Shown: positions 25,370 to 35,002, numbered from the stretch's first letter. The stretch: DNA of 64,000 nt from an uncultured bacterium (GCA_937905825.1 CALCXM010000042.1:1-64000); one strand, 5' to 3'. Notes: generated by a model not told the origin, from the sequence alone. Numbers and translations are program-made.

Positions 25370-25813
25370 ATGAAAGCACAAACTCGACCGGCGAACCGGA
25401 CGGCATGGGCACTTCCACTTCTCCTTGTTCTTGGGGGGCAAGCGGGTTGTCGGTCCGCTACGGGCCGCGCAGAGCAAACCATGGAGCCCACCGAGATCAC
25501 TGGCCCCAGCGCCGAGCAGGCAACGCAGGCCGTGCATGCAGTCTTCGCGACCTTCTACGAAGCGCTGACCAGCTACGCCATCAACAACGCGGGCCAGGGT
25601 CCGGAGGAATTGGAAGTGCTCGTAATCCCCGACGAGAACGGACACAGCTACTTGCGAGAGCGCACGCTCCCCAGCGATCCGTGGGGACGCCCCTACCTCT
25701 ACTCAACGACCGGGAGTGGGTTCAACTTCGAGCTTTCCACCTTGGGCGCCGATGGTGTGGAAGGCGGAACTGGCCCGAACGCCGACATCGTGATGGACCA
25801 AGATTCGTTCTAG
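25370..25813 (+). CDS. Type II secretion GspG-like lipoprotein
   Basis: The protein has 147 residues. The C-terminal half matches the GspG/T2SSG pseudopilin core: ATFYEALTSYAINN, then LPSDPWGRPYLYSTTGSG, FNFELSTLGADGVEGGTGPN and a final ADIVMDQD. Those motifs give the calcium-binding loop of major pseudopilins. The N-terminus is not a class III pilin signal (no G-FTLIE); instead it has a hydrophobic stretch ending GGQAGC, a weak lipobox. So this is a pseudopilin globular domain probably attached to a lipid anchor instead of being assembled as a pilus. No other secretion genes are nearby. The start at 25370 is the only ATG giving a signal sequence. Confidence 0.7.
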   Translation: MKAQTRPANRTAWALPLLLVLGGQAGCRSATGRAEQTMEPTEITGPSAEQATQAVHAVFATFYEALTSYAINNAGQGPEELEVLVIPDENGHSYLRERTLPSDPWGRPYLYSTTGSGFNFELSTLGADGVEGGTGPNADIVMDQDSF

Positions 25814-26151
25814 TCCACTCTATTCATGAAATAGAGATTGCGAATCGCTCGGGAGAGCCCTTCGAGTTATCAAGCACAGAGAACCCGCGTCAGGCAAAGC
25901 GGCTTACGGCCCGGCCCCAAACGGTGCTTTCAGATCCGGTCGAGTTCGTCGGCAACATCACTCTGATGCCCGGTGAGACCTTGAACTGCATCGCATCGGG
26001 ATCTCTTGGCCCGGGAAGACTATCTACCTACTTCAAAGAACCTGTCGCCGACATGCCGGCCGCAGGGGAAGTGACTGGGCGCGAGACGCAATGCGTGATC
26101 ACGCGCGCATGGTGGATGGAAGAACTGCGCGCTGACGCGACTGGAGAGTGA
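25814..26151 (+). other. Possible coding remnant in another frame
   Basis: Just after the GspG-like stop, a different frame stays open to a TGA ending at 26151. It translates to protein-like sequence (VEFVGNITLMPGETLNCIAS, YFKEPVADMPAAGEVTG) but has no nearby ATG and weaker third-position G/C than its neighbours. It may be a decayed gene or a gene with an unusual start. No family is recognised. Confidence 0.3.
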
Positions 26152-26193
26152 CGCAGCGGGCCGCAGCTCCGTGATAGAGCGGCGGCGCGCTGC

Positions 26194-29010
26194 TCAATCC
26201 CCGATTTGCACGAGAAGCGCGCGGCAGGCTTCGATTTTTTCGCGGACGGCTTGCGCTTCTTCCCGGTCCCCTGGTTGCAGCATCCCGAGCTCCTCCAGTT
26301 CCGCCGAGAGGTCCAATGAGCGTTCGAAAACCTGACACGCAGCCTTCAGGTGGACACGTCGATCCTCTACATCAAGATCGGCATTGAAGCCTTGTTCGCG
26401 GTGCACCCAGCCTTCGAAGTAAACGGCGACCATGGCCATTCGGCGCGTCCAGGCGTCGGCCGGGTCCAACTGGGAGAGCGTTTTGAACTGTGCTGCGGAG
26501 GCTTCGAATTGAGCCCCGGCCGAATCATAGTCTGCCGCTTCCAAATCCAACTGGGCGAGCCGGAAGAAGGCCATGGCGAGCAAGCGCGCACTGGCAGCAT
26601 CCGCTTTGTCGGCATTCACGAGGGGCTCGAGCAAGTCCGTCATGCTTTGACAAGACTGGCGAGCTTCCGCCAGCTGGCCGAGTTCCAACTGAACACCCGC
26701 GGCCTTTTCATGGGAGAGTGCGAGCATGCGTCGCCACTCGCCAACGTCCGGATCTGCTTGAACCACTGCTGTGTTCAATTCGACGCATCTCGAAAAACTG
26801 TCCAGGGCCCGTTGAGCTTGGCCCTTGGCGACAGAAAGTGCGCCAAGGCGTTCGTAGGCGAGAGCCAAGTCGCGCTTCGCATGGAGGTTGGCGCCATCCA
26901 GCCCGTGGAGCCGTTCCAGGATGGCGAGTTGGCGGCTGACCTCGGACTCGACCGTGTCGGCTCTACCATCCGCGATTCGGATTCTTGCCAGCATCGCGAG
27001 GGATAGAGCTAAGTCTCGCTCCAGCGCAATGTCCTCGCGTGCGCCCGCGTGCAAGCCCTCCGCAAGTTCGACGGCTTCCAAGGCTTCGCGCTCGGCCAAC
27101 TCGAGGTCGTGGGTTAGGGAGTGCAAGTCGGCCAACTTGAACAGGACGATTCGTAGATTGCGCCTGCCCCGGACGTTCCTGGGGTCGTCGGCGACATCCT
27201 GCCGGGCGACCTCCAAGCACTTGAGCCCTAGTGACAGGGCAGCTTGTGTTCGCCCGAGTTGGGCAAGTGCTTCGACTTGATGATAGAGCCCCGTGGTGAG
27301 ATCGGCTGGCAGTCCAAGTTCTCGAAGCACTTCTGTGCTGCTCTCGAAACTCGCTAGGGCATCAGTGCTGCGACCCAGGCGCAGTTCGAGGGTTCCCGCT
27401 TGATCGACAATCCTCGCGGAGGCCAAACGCAGACTCTCGTCGGAGGGATCCTGTTCTTGGAGGCGCTCTAGAAAACCAAGCGCCTTCGCGTAGCTCGCGT
27501 AGGCTTTCCGGGTTTCGCCGAGGCTAGCGGCCGTTGGCTTGCCCTGCACATCGGCGAGACGTTCATAACCCTGAGCCAGGTCGAGCAAGAGTTGAGGGTC
27601 TTCACCCGCTTCGAGAGCTAGCGCATCCAAGTAACGCAGACCCGTTGCGATCAAACGGTGGCGTGCGTCGGTCGCTCCGGGAATCCGTGCGATGCTGTCG
27701 TGGAGATCGAAGAGGATTTCTTTCGACAAGGACTGAACTTGACGAAAGCGGGCATCTGCCGTGTTCCTCGCGAGGCGAGCTTCCTGCAGCGATCCTAGGA
27801 TCATCCCAAGAGAGGTGAGTAGCGTGAGAAAGACCGCTGTCAGCGCGAGGAAGGGAATTCGATGGCGGCGCACCAGCTTTGCGGTGCGGTACCCCAGAGA
27901 GTCTGGCCGCGCGAGGACAGGCAAGCCCGCGAGGTGCCGCTCGATGTCCTGTGAAAACTGTTCGACAGAGGAGTACCTGCGATCGCTGGACTTCGCGAGC
28001 GCTTTCATGAGGATCGTGTCGAGGTCCCCACGCAAGTCGCGGCGCAGTTGCGGCTGGGTGTCCTCGATGAGGGTGCTGGGGCGCTTGGGCTGCTCCTGAC
28101 AGATAGCGCGTTCGATCTCCGTGGCTCCCGTTCCCCTGGGTTGGCAGGGCAATGCACCGGTCAGCAGTTCGTAGAGGACCACGCCGAGTGAGTACACGTC
28201 GGTGGAGGTGCTGACCGGCTTCCCGAGCACCTGCTCCGGACTGGCATACTCGGGCGTCAACAGTCTTCCACTTCCCGGAAAGGCACGAGTCAGCCCTTGG
28301 ATCGCTGGATCGAGCACCTTGGCGATCCCAAAGTCCAACAGCCTTGGTTTTCCATCCGCGCCGACCAGGATGTTGCTCGGCTTGAGGTCCCGGTGCACGA
28401 CCAAGTTTTGATGGGCGAATTGGACAGCTTCACAAATCGACAAGAACAACTGCAGTCGCTCCTTGGTGCCGAGATTGTTTTCGCGGCACCAGCGATCGAG
28501 GGGCACGCCCTCCACGTACTCCAGGACCATGTAGGGCAGCCCTTGATCCGTCACGCCCCCGTCGATCAGTCGCGCGATGCCGGGGTGCTCTAGGCTCGCC
28601 AAGACTTGTCGCTCGTAGCGGAACCTGCGGAGGGTTTCCTCCGTGTCCAAACCGCGCTTGACCAACTTGACGGCAACTCGTTGATCGAAGGCCTCGTCAT
28701 CTCTGTGTGCGAGCCAGACCGTCCCCATGCCGCCTCGTCCAATCAGAGAGTCGAGCCGATAGCGGCCCACGAGGCTTCCACTTGGATCCTCCGTGGGGGC
28801 GAAGCCTCCTCCCAGTGCGCGCCGGTAGCCAGCGGAAGGTTGCAGTCCGTTTCCGGCCGTTGCTTCGGCCGCGCAGAGCTCCTCTACCTCCTGGCGAACT
28901 GCCTGTTCGACGTCTTCCAGGTCAAAGAGCGCGACACGCTCTTCGGACGTGAGTTCGCACACCCGTTCAAACCAGCGCTCAACTGTTTTCCATTGGGAAT
29001 CCATGTTCAT
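26194..29010 (-). CDS. Membrane Ser/Thr protein kinase with long TPR-like tail
   Basis: The protein has 938 residues. The kinase domain shows glycine loop GRGGMG at 91-96, catalytic lysine K115 in VAVKLVKRG, HRDLKPSN at 206-213, DFG at 226-228 and SPEQ at 258; it should be active. A transmembrane helix follows at about 385-406 (IPFLALTAVFLTLLTSLGMI). The remaining 530 residues are TPR-type repeats with ALASLEHP-like and SFSRCVELNTAVVQADPDVG elements. The first 60 residues carry a small helical region (WKTVERWFERVCELTSEERV) common in kinases paired with ECF factors. I chose the ATG at 29010, where GAAGAG precedes by a few bases; 29004 is equally good. The sigma gene lies 46 bases upstream, so the two are very likely one unit. 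Confidence 0.92.
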   Translation of the reverse strand: MNMDSQWKTVERWFERVCELTSEERVALFDLEDVEQAVRQEVEELCAAEATAGNGLQPSAGYRRALGGGFAPTEDPSGSLVGRYRLDSLIGRGGMGTVWLAHRDDEAFDQRVAVKLVKRGLDTEETLRRFRYERQVLASLEHPGIARLIDGGVTDQGLPYMVLEYVEGVPLDRWCRENNLGTKERLQLFLSICEAVQFAHQNLVVHRDLKPSNILVGADGKPRLLDFGIAKVLDPAIQGLTRAFPGSGRLLTPEYASPEQVLGKPVSTSTDVYSLGVVLYELLTGALPCQPRGTGATEIERAICQEQPKRPSTLIEDTQPQLRRDLRGDLDTILMKALAKSSDRRYSSVEQFSQDIERHLAGLPVLARPDSLGYRTAKLVRRHRIPFLALTAVFLTLLTSLGMILGSLQEARLARNTADARFRQVQSLSKEILFDLHDSIARIPGATDARHRLIATGLRYLDALALEAGEDPQLLLDLAQGYERLADVQGKPTAASLGETRKAYASYAKALGFLERLQEQDPSDESLRLASARIVDQAGTLELRLGRSTDALASFESSTEVLRELGLPADLTTGLYHQVEALAQLGRTQAALSLGLKCLEVARQDVADDPRNVRGRRNLRIVLFKLADLHSLTHDLELAEREALEAVELAEGLHAGAREDIALERDLALSLAMLARIRIADGRADTVESEVSRQLAILERLHGLDGANLHAKRDLALAYERLGALSVAKGQAQRALDSFSRCVELNTAVVQADPDVGEWRRMLALSHEKAAGVQLELGQLAEARQSCQSMTDLLEPLVNADKADAASARLLAMAFFRLAQLDLEAADYDSAGAQFEASAAQFKTLSQLDPADAWTRRMAMVAVYFEGWVHREQGFNADLDVEDRRVHLKAACQVFERSLDLSAELEELGMLQPGDREEAQAVREKIEACRALLVQIGD

Positions 29011-29056
29011 GCTGCTCTTCGGAAACCCTCCTGACCTCCAACACGAAAAACGAAAC

Positions 29057-29647
29057 TCATCTTGAAGTTCCCTCTGTTCCCCGTTGGATCTCGCGCGCCA
29101 GCCAGGCCCGTGCCAAGCGCCAGGCGTGTTGGACTTGTCGCGGGCTGAGCTCAAGGGTCTCGGCCACGTCCTGTTCCGTCAGGCCGCCAAAGAAGCGTAG
29201 GTCCACCACTTCCGCGAGCCGTTCGTCGTGCAGGCGCAGTTTCTCCAAGTGCTCGTCCAGCGCGAGAGGATGAAGGGTCCCATCGGATTCCCAGGCGTCG
29301 ATCACATCATCCAAGGGGACTCGCTCCCGGCCCGGATTCCGTTTTTGACTGCTCCGCGCGCGCAGGTGATCGATCACCACTCCTCGCATGGCGCGCGCCG
29401 CAGTTCGCAGAAAGTGCCGACGGCTTTCGATGCTCAGGGCTCCGTTTGCATTCAAGCGAATCCAAACCTCGTGCACCAGGGCTGTGGGTTGCAGCGTGAC
29501 CCTTGGCGACCCCGGCCCTGCTATTCCGCGGGCCATGCTTCGGAGGCGGTCGTAGAGCATGGAGAACAGCTCCATCGAAGCGTCTGCATCGCCCTCGCCC
29601 ATGCGCCGTAGCAGGACTGTCGTTCGTGAGACCTGCTCCGGATTCAT
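29057..29647 (-). CDS. ECF-type RNA polymerase sigma factor
   Basis: The protein has 196 residues and matches the ECF subfamily common in planctomycetes (Sigma70_ECF). Region 2 is ELFSMLYDRLRSMARGIA plus QPTALVHEVWIRL, and region 4 is VVDLRFFGGLTEQDVAETLE plus SPRQVQHAWRLARAWLARE. The ATG at 29647 (MNPEQVSRT) gives the normal length; the extra residues from 29749 do not fit. Divergent from it is the gene at 29766, with 118 bases between. The 46-base gap to the downstream kinase suggests a shared transcript and regulation by that kinase. Confidence 0.9.
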   Translation of the reverse strand: MNPEQVSRTTVLLRRMGEGDADASMELFSMLYDRLRSMARGIAGPGSPRVTLQPTALVHEVWIRLNANGALSIESRRHFLRTAARAMRGVVIDHLRARSSQKRNPGRERVPLDDVIDAWESDGTLHPLALDEHLEKLRLHDERLAEVVDLRFFGGLTEQDVAETLELSPRQVQHAWRLARAWLAREIQRGTEGTSR

Positions 29648-29765
29648 GGTCTCAGTATCCCCCTGGACGCGATTGAGCGCAACTCGAAGGAATTCTGAGA
29701 ATCCGTGTGGGGTCCCATGGCTGTTTTCGAAGTCAGCAGTGAACCCCAACCTAAGAGGTAACCCA
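29648..29765. promoter_or_regulatory. Divergent promoter region, sigma gene and exported protein gene
   Basis: These 118 bases separate the sigma gene (minus) from the exported-protein gene (plus), so both promoters must lie here or nearby. AGAGGT seven bases before the ATG at 29766 is a good ribosome site. I could not identify promoter boxes with confidence. Confidence 0.35.
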
Positions 29766-30932
29766 ATGCACAGTTCTCCATCTCAACGTCAGCTCCTTCG
29801 CTCCCTGGCAGCTCTAGCCCTCCTTTCCCTTCCTGCGTCGGCCCAGACCTACACTGCCCGTGCAGGGGCGTCCATTGCAGGGAACGACTCCCAAAGCATC
29901 TCAGCCTTCCCGACCGAGACCTTCTGGGATGGAACGTGGACCCATGCCACGCGCCACGCCTATTCACGGGCCGATCAAGGCTTCCTGCGAGCTCAAGCCC
30001 TCTGCACCGTTGATGCGCTCTACAACGAGTCGGCGTACGGAATTGCGCAATGCGAGTACGACGATGTGGTCTTCACTTCCCCAGGCACGACTCCGATCCA
30101 AGTGGGCTTGCACTTGACCATCGATGGCAACAGTTCTGTCGTGAATGGCAATAGCTTCTCGGTCACCGTTCGCCAAGGGCTCGTTCATGTGGGTACTGCC
30201 ACCCGCGTCGCGAGCGGACTCGTCACAGCTTCCGGCGGCCTTAATGGCTGGAGCATGACTGGCCCACACTCCTTTGTGGTTCCCATCACGGTTCCTGTGA
30301 ACACCCCCGTGCCCTTTCGAACCTATCTATCTGCCGGAGCCGGCGCGACCGCCGGTGGCCACAATTCAAACGGTCACTACTGGATGCGGTTCGGCGCTGC
30401 AGTTCCCGTTTTTCCATCCTGTGATCAGTTTGAAGTCTTCAGTTTGCCTTCAGGAGTCTCGGTCCATTCGGTTCAAGCAGGCATTGCCGACAACCTTTGG
30501 TCCAAGCCCTCCCCGGGGACTAGCTACTGTAGCGCCGCACCCAACTCAGTCTCTGCTTCAGGAGCCCTGATCTCGGCTAGCGGGACTGCTCACGTCTCCG
30601 CGAATGACCTTGTCCTGAACGCCGGCCCCATCCCAGTTGGCGCGAGTGGAATCTTCTTCCACGGATCCAGCCCAACCCAAATGCCCTTTGGTGAAGGCTA
30701 CCTCTGCTCAAGTGGACCGCACATTCGAGTCGGCCCGATTCTGGCCGCAGACGCTTCTGGCTTCCTCATCGTCCCGTTCGATTTCACAGGCCCGCATGGC
30801 ACGGGCATCCAACCGGGCCTCAGTCGCTACTTCCAACTCTGGTACCGCGATCCGCTTGGCGGCGACATGAACAACGACGGTTTCGACTCTGGCTTCAATG
30901 CCTCCGATGGCCTCGAATTGTGCTTCTACTAA
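29766..30932 (+). CDS. Secreted protein with YC-type C-terminal domain
   Basis: The protein has 388 residues with a signal peptide (LRSLAALALLSLPASAQ). The middle region, about 25-250, is rich in Ser, Thr and Gly and shows strand-like repeats (TRVASGLVTASGGLNGWSM, VPITVPVNTPVPFRTYL), suggesting a beta-sandwich. The C-terminal 135 residues begin SYCSAAPNSVSASGA, pass PFGEGYLC and end with FQLWYRDPLGGD and GFDSGFNASDG. This resembles the C-terminus of the gene at 5090 and is a relative of the YCFGDGSG domain. AGAGGT lies at good spacing before the ATG. A strong terminator follows the stop. Confidence 0.8.
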   Translation: MHSSPSQRQLLRSLAALALLSLPASAQTYTARAGASIAGNDSQSISAFPTETFWDGTWTHATRHAYSRADQGFLRAQALCTVDALYNESAYGIAQCEYDDVVFTSPGTTPIQVGLHLTIDGNSSVVNGNSFSVTVRQGLVHVGTATRVASGLVTASGGLNGWSMTGPHSFVVPITVPVNTPVPFRTYLSAGAGATAGGHNSNGHYWMRFGAAVPVFPSCDQFEVFSLPSGVSVHSVQAGIADNLWSKPSPGTSYCSAAPNSVSASGALISASGTAHVSANDLVLNAGPIPVGASGIFFHGSSPTQMPFGEGYLCSSGPHIRVGPILAADASGFLIVPFDFTGPHGTGIQPGLSRYFQLWYRDPLGGDMNNDGFDSGFNASDGLELCFY

Positions 30933-30951
30933 GAAGGCCATAAATAGGGAA

Positions 30952-30987
30952 GGGGGAGACTGGGGGTTCATGACCCCGGTCTCCCCC
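30952..30987 (+). terminator. Strong GC-rich terminator hairpin
   Basis: GGGGGAGAC pairs with GTCTCCCCC, and an inner TGGGG/CCCCG stem extends it to 14 pairs with an 8-base loop. It starts 20 bases after the stop at 30932 and is followed by AATTTC. This fits a rho-independent-like terminator. Confidence 0.65.
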
Positions 30988-31089
30988 AATTTCATGCGCT
31001 ACTGGCTAGCCGGAGCGAGGCCGTTGTTCGCGGTGGCCCCTTGGATCGCTTGTTCTCATCGGAGGTCGCGACGGGGCCGCGGGCCGCGG

Positions 31090-31470
31090 CTACTTCTTGA
31101 CCGCCTTCGGCGTCGGCGTAACTTGCAAGCTGTAGAAGCCCTTACCGACGGCGCTGGGGAAATAGACCCGTCCGCCATAGCCGGGGGGGGTCAGCGAGTT
31201 GATGGTGAGGGGCTCGAAGAAGTCGGACTCGGCGAGGATGCGGCCGGTCAGGGCGTCGCGGACGAAGGCGGTTTCCATCTCACCGGTGGTGAGGTCGACG
31301 CGGGTCGCAGCGACCTTCCCGATGCCCATGTCTGCGGAGTAGATCATGTTGTTCTCGGGGTCGGCGCCGCATTTAGGCGGGCAGAAACTCCACTCGCCCT
31401 TCTTGAGCTCGCTGAATGGGAAGAGCGTCTGCACTTTCTTGGGGTGGTGTTGGTGTTGATTGGCAATCAC
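31090..31470 (-). CDS. Short protein, possibly a 5'-truncated gene remnant
   Basis: The frame codes for about 126 residues from a GTG at 31470, just inside an upstream stop codon. It lacks a signal peptide and starts abruptly with HQHHPKKVQTLFPFSEL. The body, with CGADPENNMIYSADMGIGK and DALTGRILAESDFFEPL, looks like the last blade of an extracellular beta-propeller and ends in a basic tail (PKAVKK). The lack of a plausible N-terminus suggests it is the 3' end of a lost larger gene, though a short independent protein cannot be excluded. I recognise no family. Confidence 0.5.
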   Translation of the reverse strand: MIANQHQHHPKKVQTLFPFSELKKGEWSFCPPKCGADPENNMIYSADMGIGKVAATRVDLTTGEMETAFVRDALTGRILAESDFFEPLTINSLTPPGYGGRVYFPSAVGKGFYSLQVTPTPKAVKK

Positions 31471-31658
31471 GATGCTTGAAGCGACGGTTTCGCAGCGGGC
31501 TGCGGGTCAAGCTCAGCGGCACGTAGGCCGGGGATCCTTTGGTCAATTTCCCTGCAAGACGAGATTTCTCCGAACATCCTCCAGGGTCTTGGACCTACGG
31601 GGGACTAACGAGCCCGTGTTGCGTGGATCGCGTTGTCACGGCCAAACAGGAGCGAGCC

Positions 31659-32711
31659 ATGATGTTGAGAAGCCTTTGTTGTGTTGGGGTGGCCTTGGCG
31701 ATTTCAGCCTGCACCCCGATCGATTTTTCCAGGCAAACCATCCAGGCCACTTTGGACGGAGAGCAGGACACGCTCGAAGTCGAGCTCACCTACTACGATG
31801 TGGAGGTCGGAACCGAGGGCGGAGCCGTCGCCAAGGAAGGGCCGAATCGGCCGACGTGGTTGACCAACGACAACCCAGAGGCCCGACTGCAAAACTCGCT
31901 TGAGGTGCTCGACCAGATCGCAACAGGACGGCGCCGCTTCATGCTCGCCAGCGGGCTCTTCGAGGTGGACCTCGATGCGGTGAAGCCAGAGCGATCCGCG
32001 TCACAAGGGGACCCCTTGCCACCGGAGTTCGCGAACCTTTGGGACCTCGCGAGCTTCTTGGACAGGGCCGCAGACTTCAAAGCGGGGGTGAGCATGCGTG
32101 AGGCAAGCGTCTATCTGGATGAAAGCCAACACCTGAAGATCTACCAACGGCTCCGAATTCGAGACGCATCCACAGGGGTTGCGCTTCTGAACGAGTTCCT
32201 CGGGTTCGCGTTCCTGGACCTCAGCGAGGTGCAAAAGCTCTCGGCCGAGGACATGAACATGGACGTGGCGACACTGGAAATCATGCGTGCCGATGTGCGA
32301 GCCCGGTATCAGTGGATCACATGGACACGTGCGGGTTTGCGCTTGTCGATTCCTGTCTCTCCGGCTCTGATGGCCAGGGCTTTCAAGCAGGGGCTGCTTG
32401 GAATTGGTAGGAGCGCAGAGGGTCAAGCTGGCGAGAGTGGAGTGAACTCTGGTGCCAAGAATGCTGGCGAGTCTCTGAGCGGGATGATGCGCTTCCTCGC
32501 TGAGATACTTGGGCCCATGTCGGAACTCACGATGCAGGACAATCATCTGATCATGAGCTTTCGTCCTGATTCTAAAGGGACGATTCGATTCAACTTCCCC
32601 TGCGAAATAGCCGGTTCGTCTGATGCAGAGCGGCCCTACAACGCGAGCCTTCTGAAGCGCGCCGAAGAGGACGGCCGAGTGCTTCCACTTCTCTGGAACG
32701 CTGTCGATTGA
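31659..32711 (+). CDS. Hypothetical lipoprotein
   Basis: The protein has 350 residues. The ATG at 31659 is preceded by AGGAG at 6 bases and opens a lipoprotein signal with lipobox ISAC (C18). The mature protein is acidic and helical, with a regular HxxxxYQRLRIRDASTGVA-type region and LEIMRADVRARYQWITWTR; no membrane segments are seen. I do not recognise a family. An envelope location is supported by the signal sequence. It converges on the frameshifted gene at 32754. Confidence 0.75.
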   Translation: MMLRSLCCVGVALAISACTPIDFSRQTIQATLDGEQDTLEVELTYYDVEVGTEGGAVAKEGPNRPTWLTNDNPEARLQNSLEVLDQIATGRRRFMLASGLFEVDLDAVKPERSASQGDPLPPEFANLWDLASFLDRAADFKAGVSMREASVYLDESQHLKIYQRLRIRDASTGVALLNEFLGFAFLDLSEVQKLSAEDMNMDVATLEIMRADVRARYQWITWTRAGLRLSIPVSPALMARAFKQGLLGIGRSAEGQAGESGVNSGAKNAGESLSGMMRFLAEILGPMSELTMQDNHLIMSFRPDSKGTIRFNFPCEIAGSSDAERPYNASLLKRAEEDGRVLPLLWNAVD

Positions 32712-32718
32712 GGCGTTG

Positions 32719-32734
32719 CCCCCCAGTTGGGGGT
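32719..32734. terminator. CCCCC/GGGGG hairpin between convergent genes
   Basis: CCCCC-AGTT-GGGGG forms a compact hairpin 8 bases after the lipoprotein stop, followed by TT. It sits between convergent genes and may end both transcripts. Confidence 0.45.
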
Positions 32735-32753
32735 TGGGTCGAAGGTGCTCGCC

Positions 32754-34726
32754 CTAGGGCAACTCGAACTTGCGCAGGGTAGGGCCGCGCGAATCGATCC
32801 ACCATAGCTCATGCCCCTGGGGGGAGAAGCCGAAGTGCGCGGCGTGGTCTTTCGTATGGCCTTCGAGTTGAACATCGAACAGCTTCTGATCGGCCCGTCG
32901 GAGGAGAACGACGGAATCCTGCCAGCGCGAGAAGAAGATCACCCACTTCTTGCAAACGGCCATTTTGGACCCCGATGCATCCAGAATGGCTTTCCAGCTT
33001 TGGAGGTTTCCGTCAGGGCTGTAAACCGCCAGCCAGTGAGTCGGGTCGTCGTCTCGATCGTAGCTCTGCACTAGCAACCGATTCTGCTCATCCACTTGCA
33101 GATCGGTCAGCCTCATCAGCCAACGGTTTGTGGGCGAGCGCAGAATCGTGGCAAGCGCCTCTCCATCCTTTACCCGCTTGAGACTCACCTCATCATAGAT
33201 CTCTGAGCTCGCAACCCAGCGGCTTCCATCGGGCGCGAAGGCCACGTCGTTGGTTTCGAATGCGACGCGGCCCACTCGCTTTCCATCGCCTGTGAACTGA
33301 ATGAGATTCGGCTCGAATTGGTCAGGGCGCACGTAGATGTTGCCCTGGCTATCCACATCGATGCGATCGGACTCCAAGCCGTCGAAGTCGCCGCCAGCGG
33401 GCTTGGCGATGAAGAGGCTGTCACCGAATTGATCGAACGCATGCAGCAGGGTGCTCTCCTCGTCCTGGATCAAGATACGACCCTGGCGATCGATGGTCGT
33501 CACTCCCATGACCGCCAGGGAATTGAACCGGCCTGCTCCGGAAGTTTGAAGGACACTTCTTCCAGCACTTCGCCGGACGAAGTCACCTTGGTGTGCACGA
33601 AGCTTCCCTTCTCTTCTCCCCACCAGCGCAGGATCCGAAATTGTCCGGCGGGACCGAAGGCAAACTTGTCGATAGGTCCCAGGCCGCCGAGTACGGGTGG
33701 AGACGTTCCCAGGGAGACTGGGGGAAGAGGTTTGAGCTTTAGGGTCGGCAGGTTCACCGGGGTGTGCGACTTAGGTTCGGGCGCCCTGAACGGTGTGCTC
33801 CCGATGCTCGTCACTTCCCAACCGCTTGCGTCCGCGCTTCGTGCGACTAGGTACTCCTGGACTTCACGGGACTGGGCGTTGAGGATTCGAAAGCGTCCCT
33901 CCGGCTCTACACCCTGCAGGGCACCCCAGCCACGCACCTGCTGCTCGAACTCGTACTGCCCGTCCTTATCGTCGGGCAGGTTGTAGTCGGCAGGGAAACT
34001 CAGTTGCCAAACCGAATGCCCTTCCTCATTCACCAAACTGAAGGTGCCGCTCTCGACATACTCGTCGCCAAGCTTCTTTTCAAAGTCGATGTCCCACCAC
34101 CAGGCAAGCTTGAGGGGAACCCCCTTGAGAAAGCACGCATCGGTCAAGTGCCGCGCGCCACGTCCGTTCAGTCCAAAGTGTGCTTCCGGTTCCTGGACGC
34201 TCACCCGCTCAGGACTGCTGGTCGAGTAGGTCCACCAAGCCTCAAAGCCCCGAATCACATCGGGATCTCTGACCCTCACGACGAAGCGATCCGACTCAGA
34301 ATCCAGGAAGATTCCTGCAGCGAGTGGATTGGCCGCCCTGTGCATGAACCGGCTGCTCTCACGTTCGGTGATGTGATTGACGAGCAGCTCTCCGGAGGCT
34401 GCAAATGCCGCCACATGAAAGGAGTCCGATGCCCAGCTGGCTTGGCTCCCCGCGGTGTACCCAAAGCCCACCGCGATGCCAGCGTCCGTGACCTTGACTT
34501 CCGAGAGGGTGAAGAGTTGCTTGCTGTTCCAAAGCTCGACGCCGTCGCGGGACATGCGATAGCTTCCCGGTCCAGCCCCCAAGCGATGGCTCGGATCGAC
34601 GAACAGCACGTACTCACCGGAAGGGGAGCTGTACTCCGTGGGGTGCAGAATCACCGGCCCCAATTGCGCGGCGCTGGGTTCCCAAGCGGGAAGCAGGAGT
34701 GGGAGCAGCGCGATGATCTGGAGCAT
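32754..34726 (-). pseudogene. Secreted beta-propeller protein gene with a frameshift
   Basis: Two overlapping frames read as one protein. Frame 1 (34726 to 33500) starts at an ATG with a signal peptide (MLQIIALLPLLLPAWEPSAA) and runs 408 residues. Frame 2 (33623 to 32754) continues with NHL-like blades such as VTTIDRQGRILIQDEES and IYVRPDQFEPNLIQFTG, and ends WWIDSRGPTLRKFELP. The junction lies near 33515-33530: frame 1 ends ...EEVSFKLPEQAG and frame 2 resumes FNSLAVMG. One extra base in GGTTC would restore a single reading frame of about 660 residues. This may be a real loss, a programmed shift or a sequencing error. An ATG at 33509 could start frame 2 as a separate gene, but it has no signal peptide. 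Confidence 0.65.
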
Positions 34727-35002
34727 GAATGACCGAGTGGAGAAGTGGGGCCGTCAAGGATCCTAGGCGAGTGGAAGGGGGCGGTCACGAATTTCCATGG
34801 GCGCTTGCTCAGGAGCCAGAGTGGGACGCGCGAGCCCTTCCGCGCCCCTAAGACAAGCCCTCGAGAGATCTCCATCTTTCCTGTCCAGGCGCGGAAGCAA
34901 GGATCACTTGGAAGTATGACCCCTGCCAAAGCTCGGGTCTGGGCCCGCGAGAACGTCTTCGCTCAAGCCCGCACTCAATCCCTCAGCCACCATCGATTCG
35001 TC

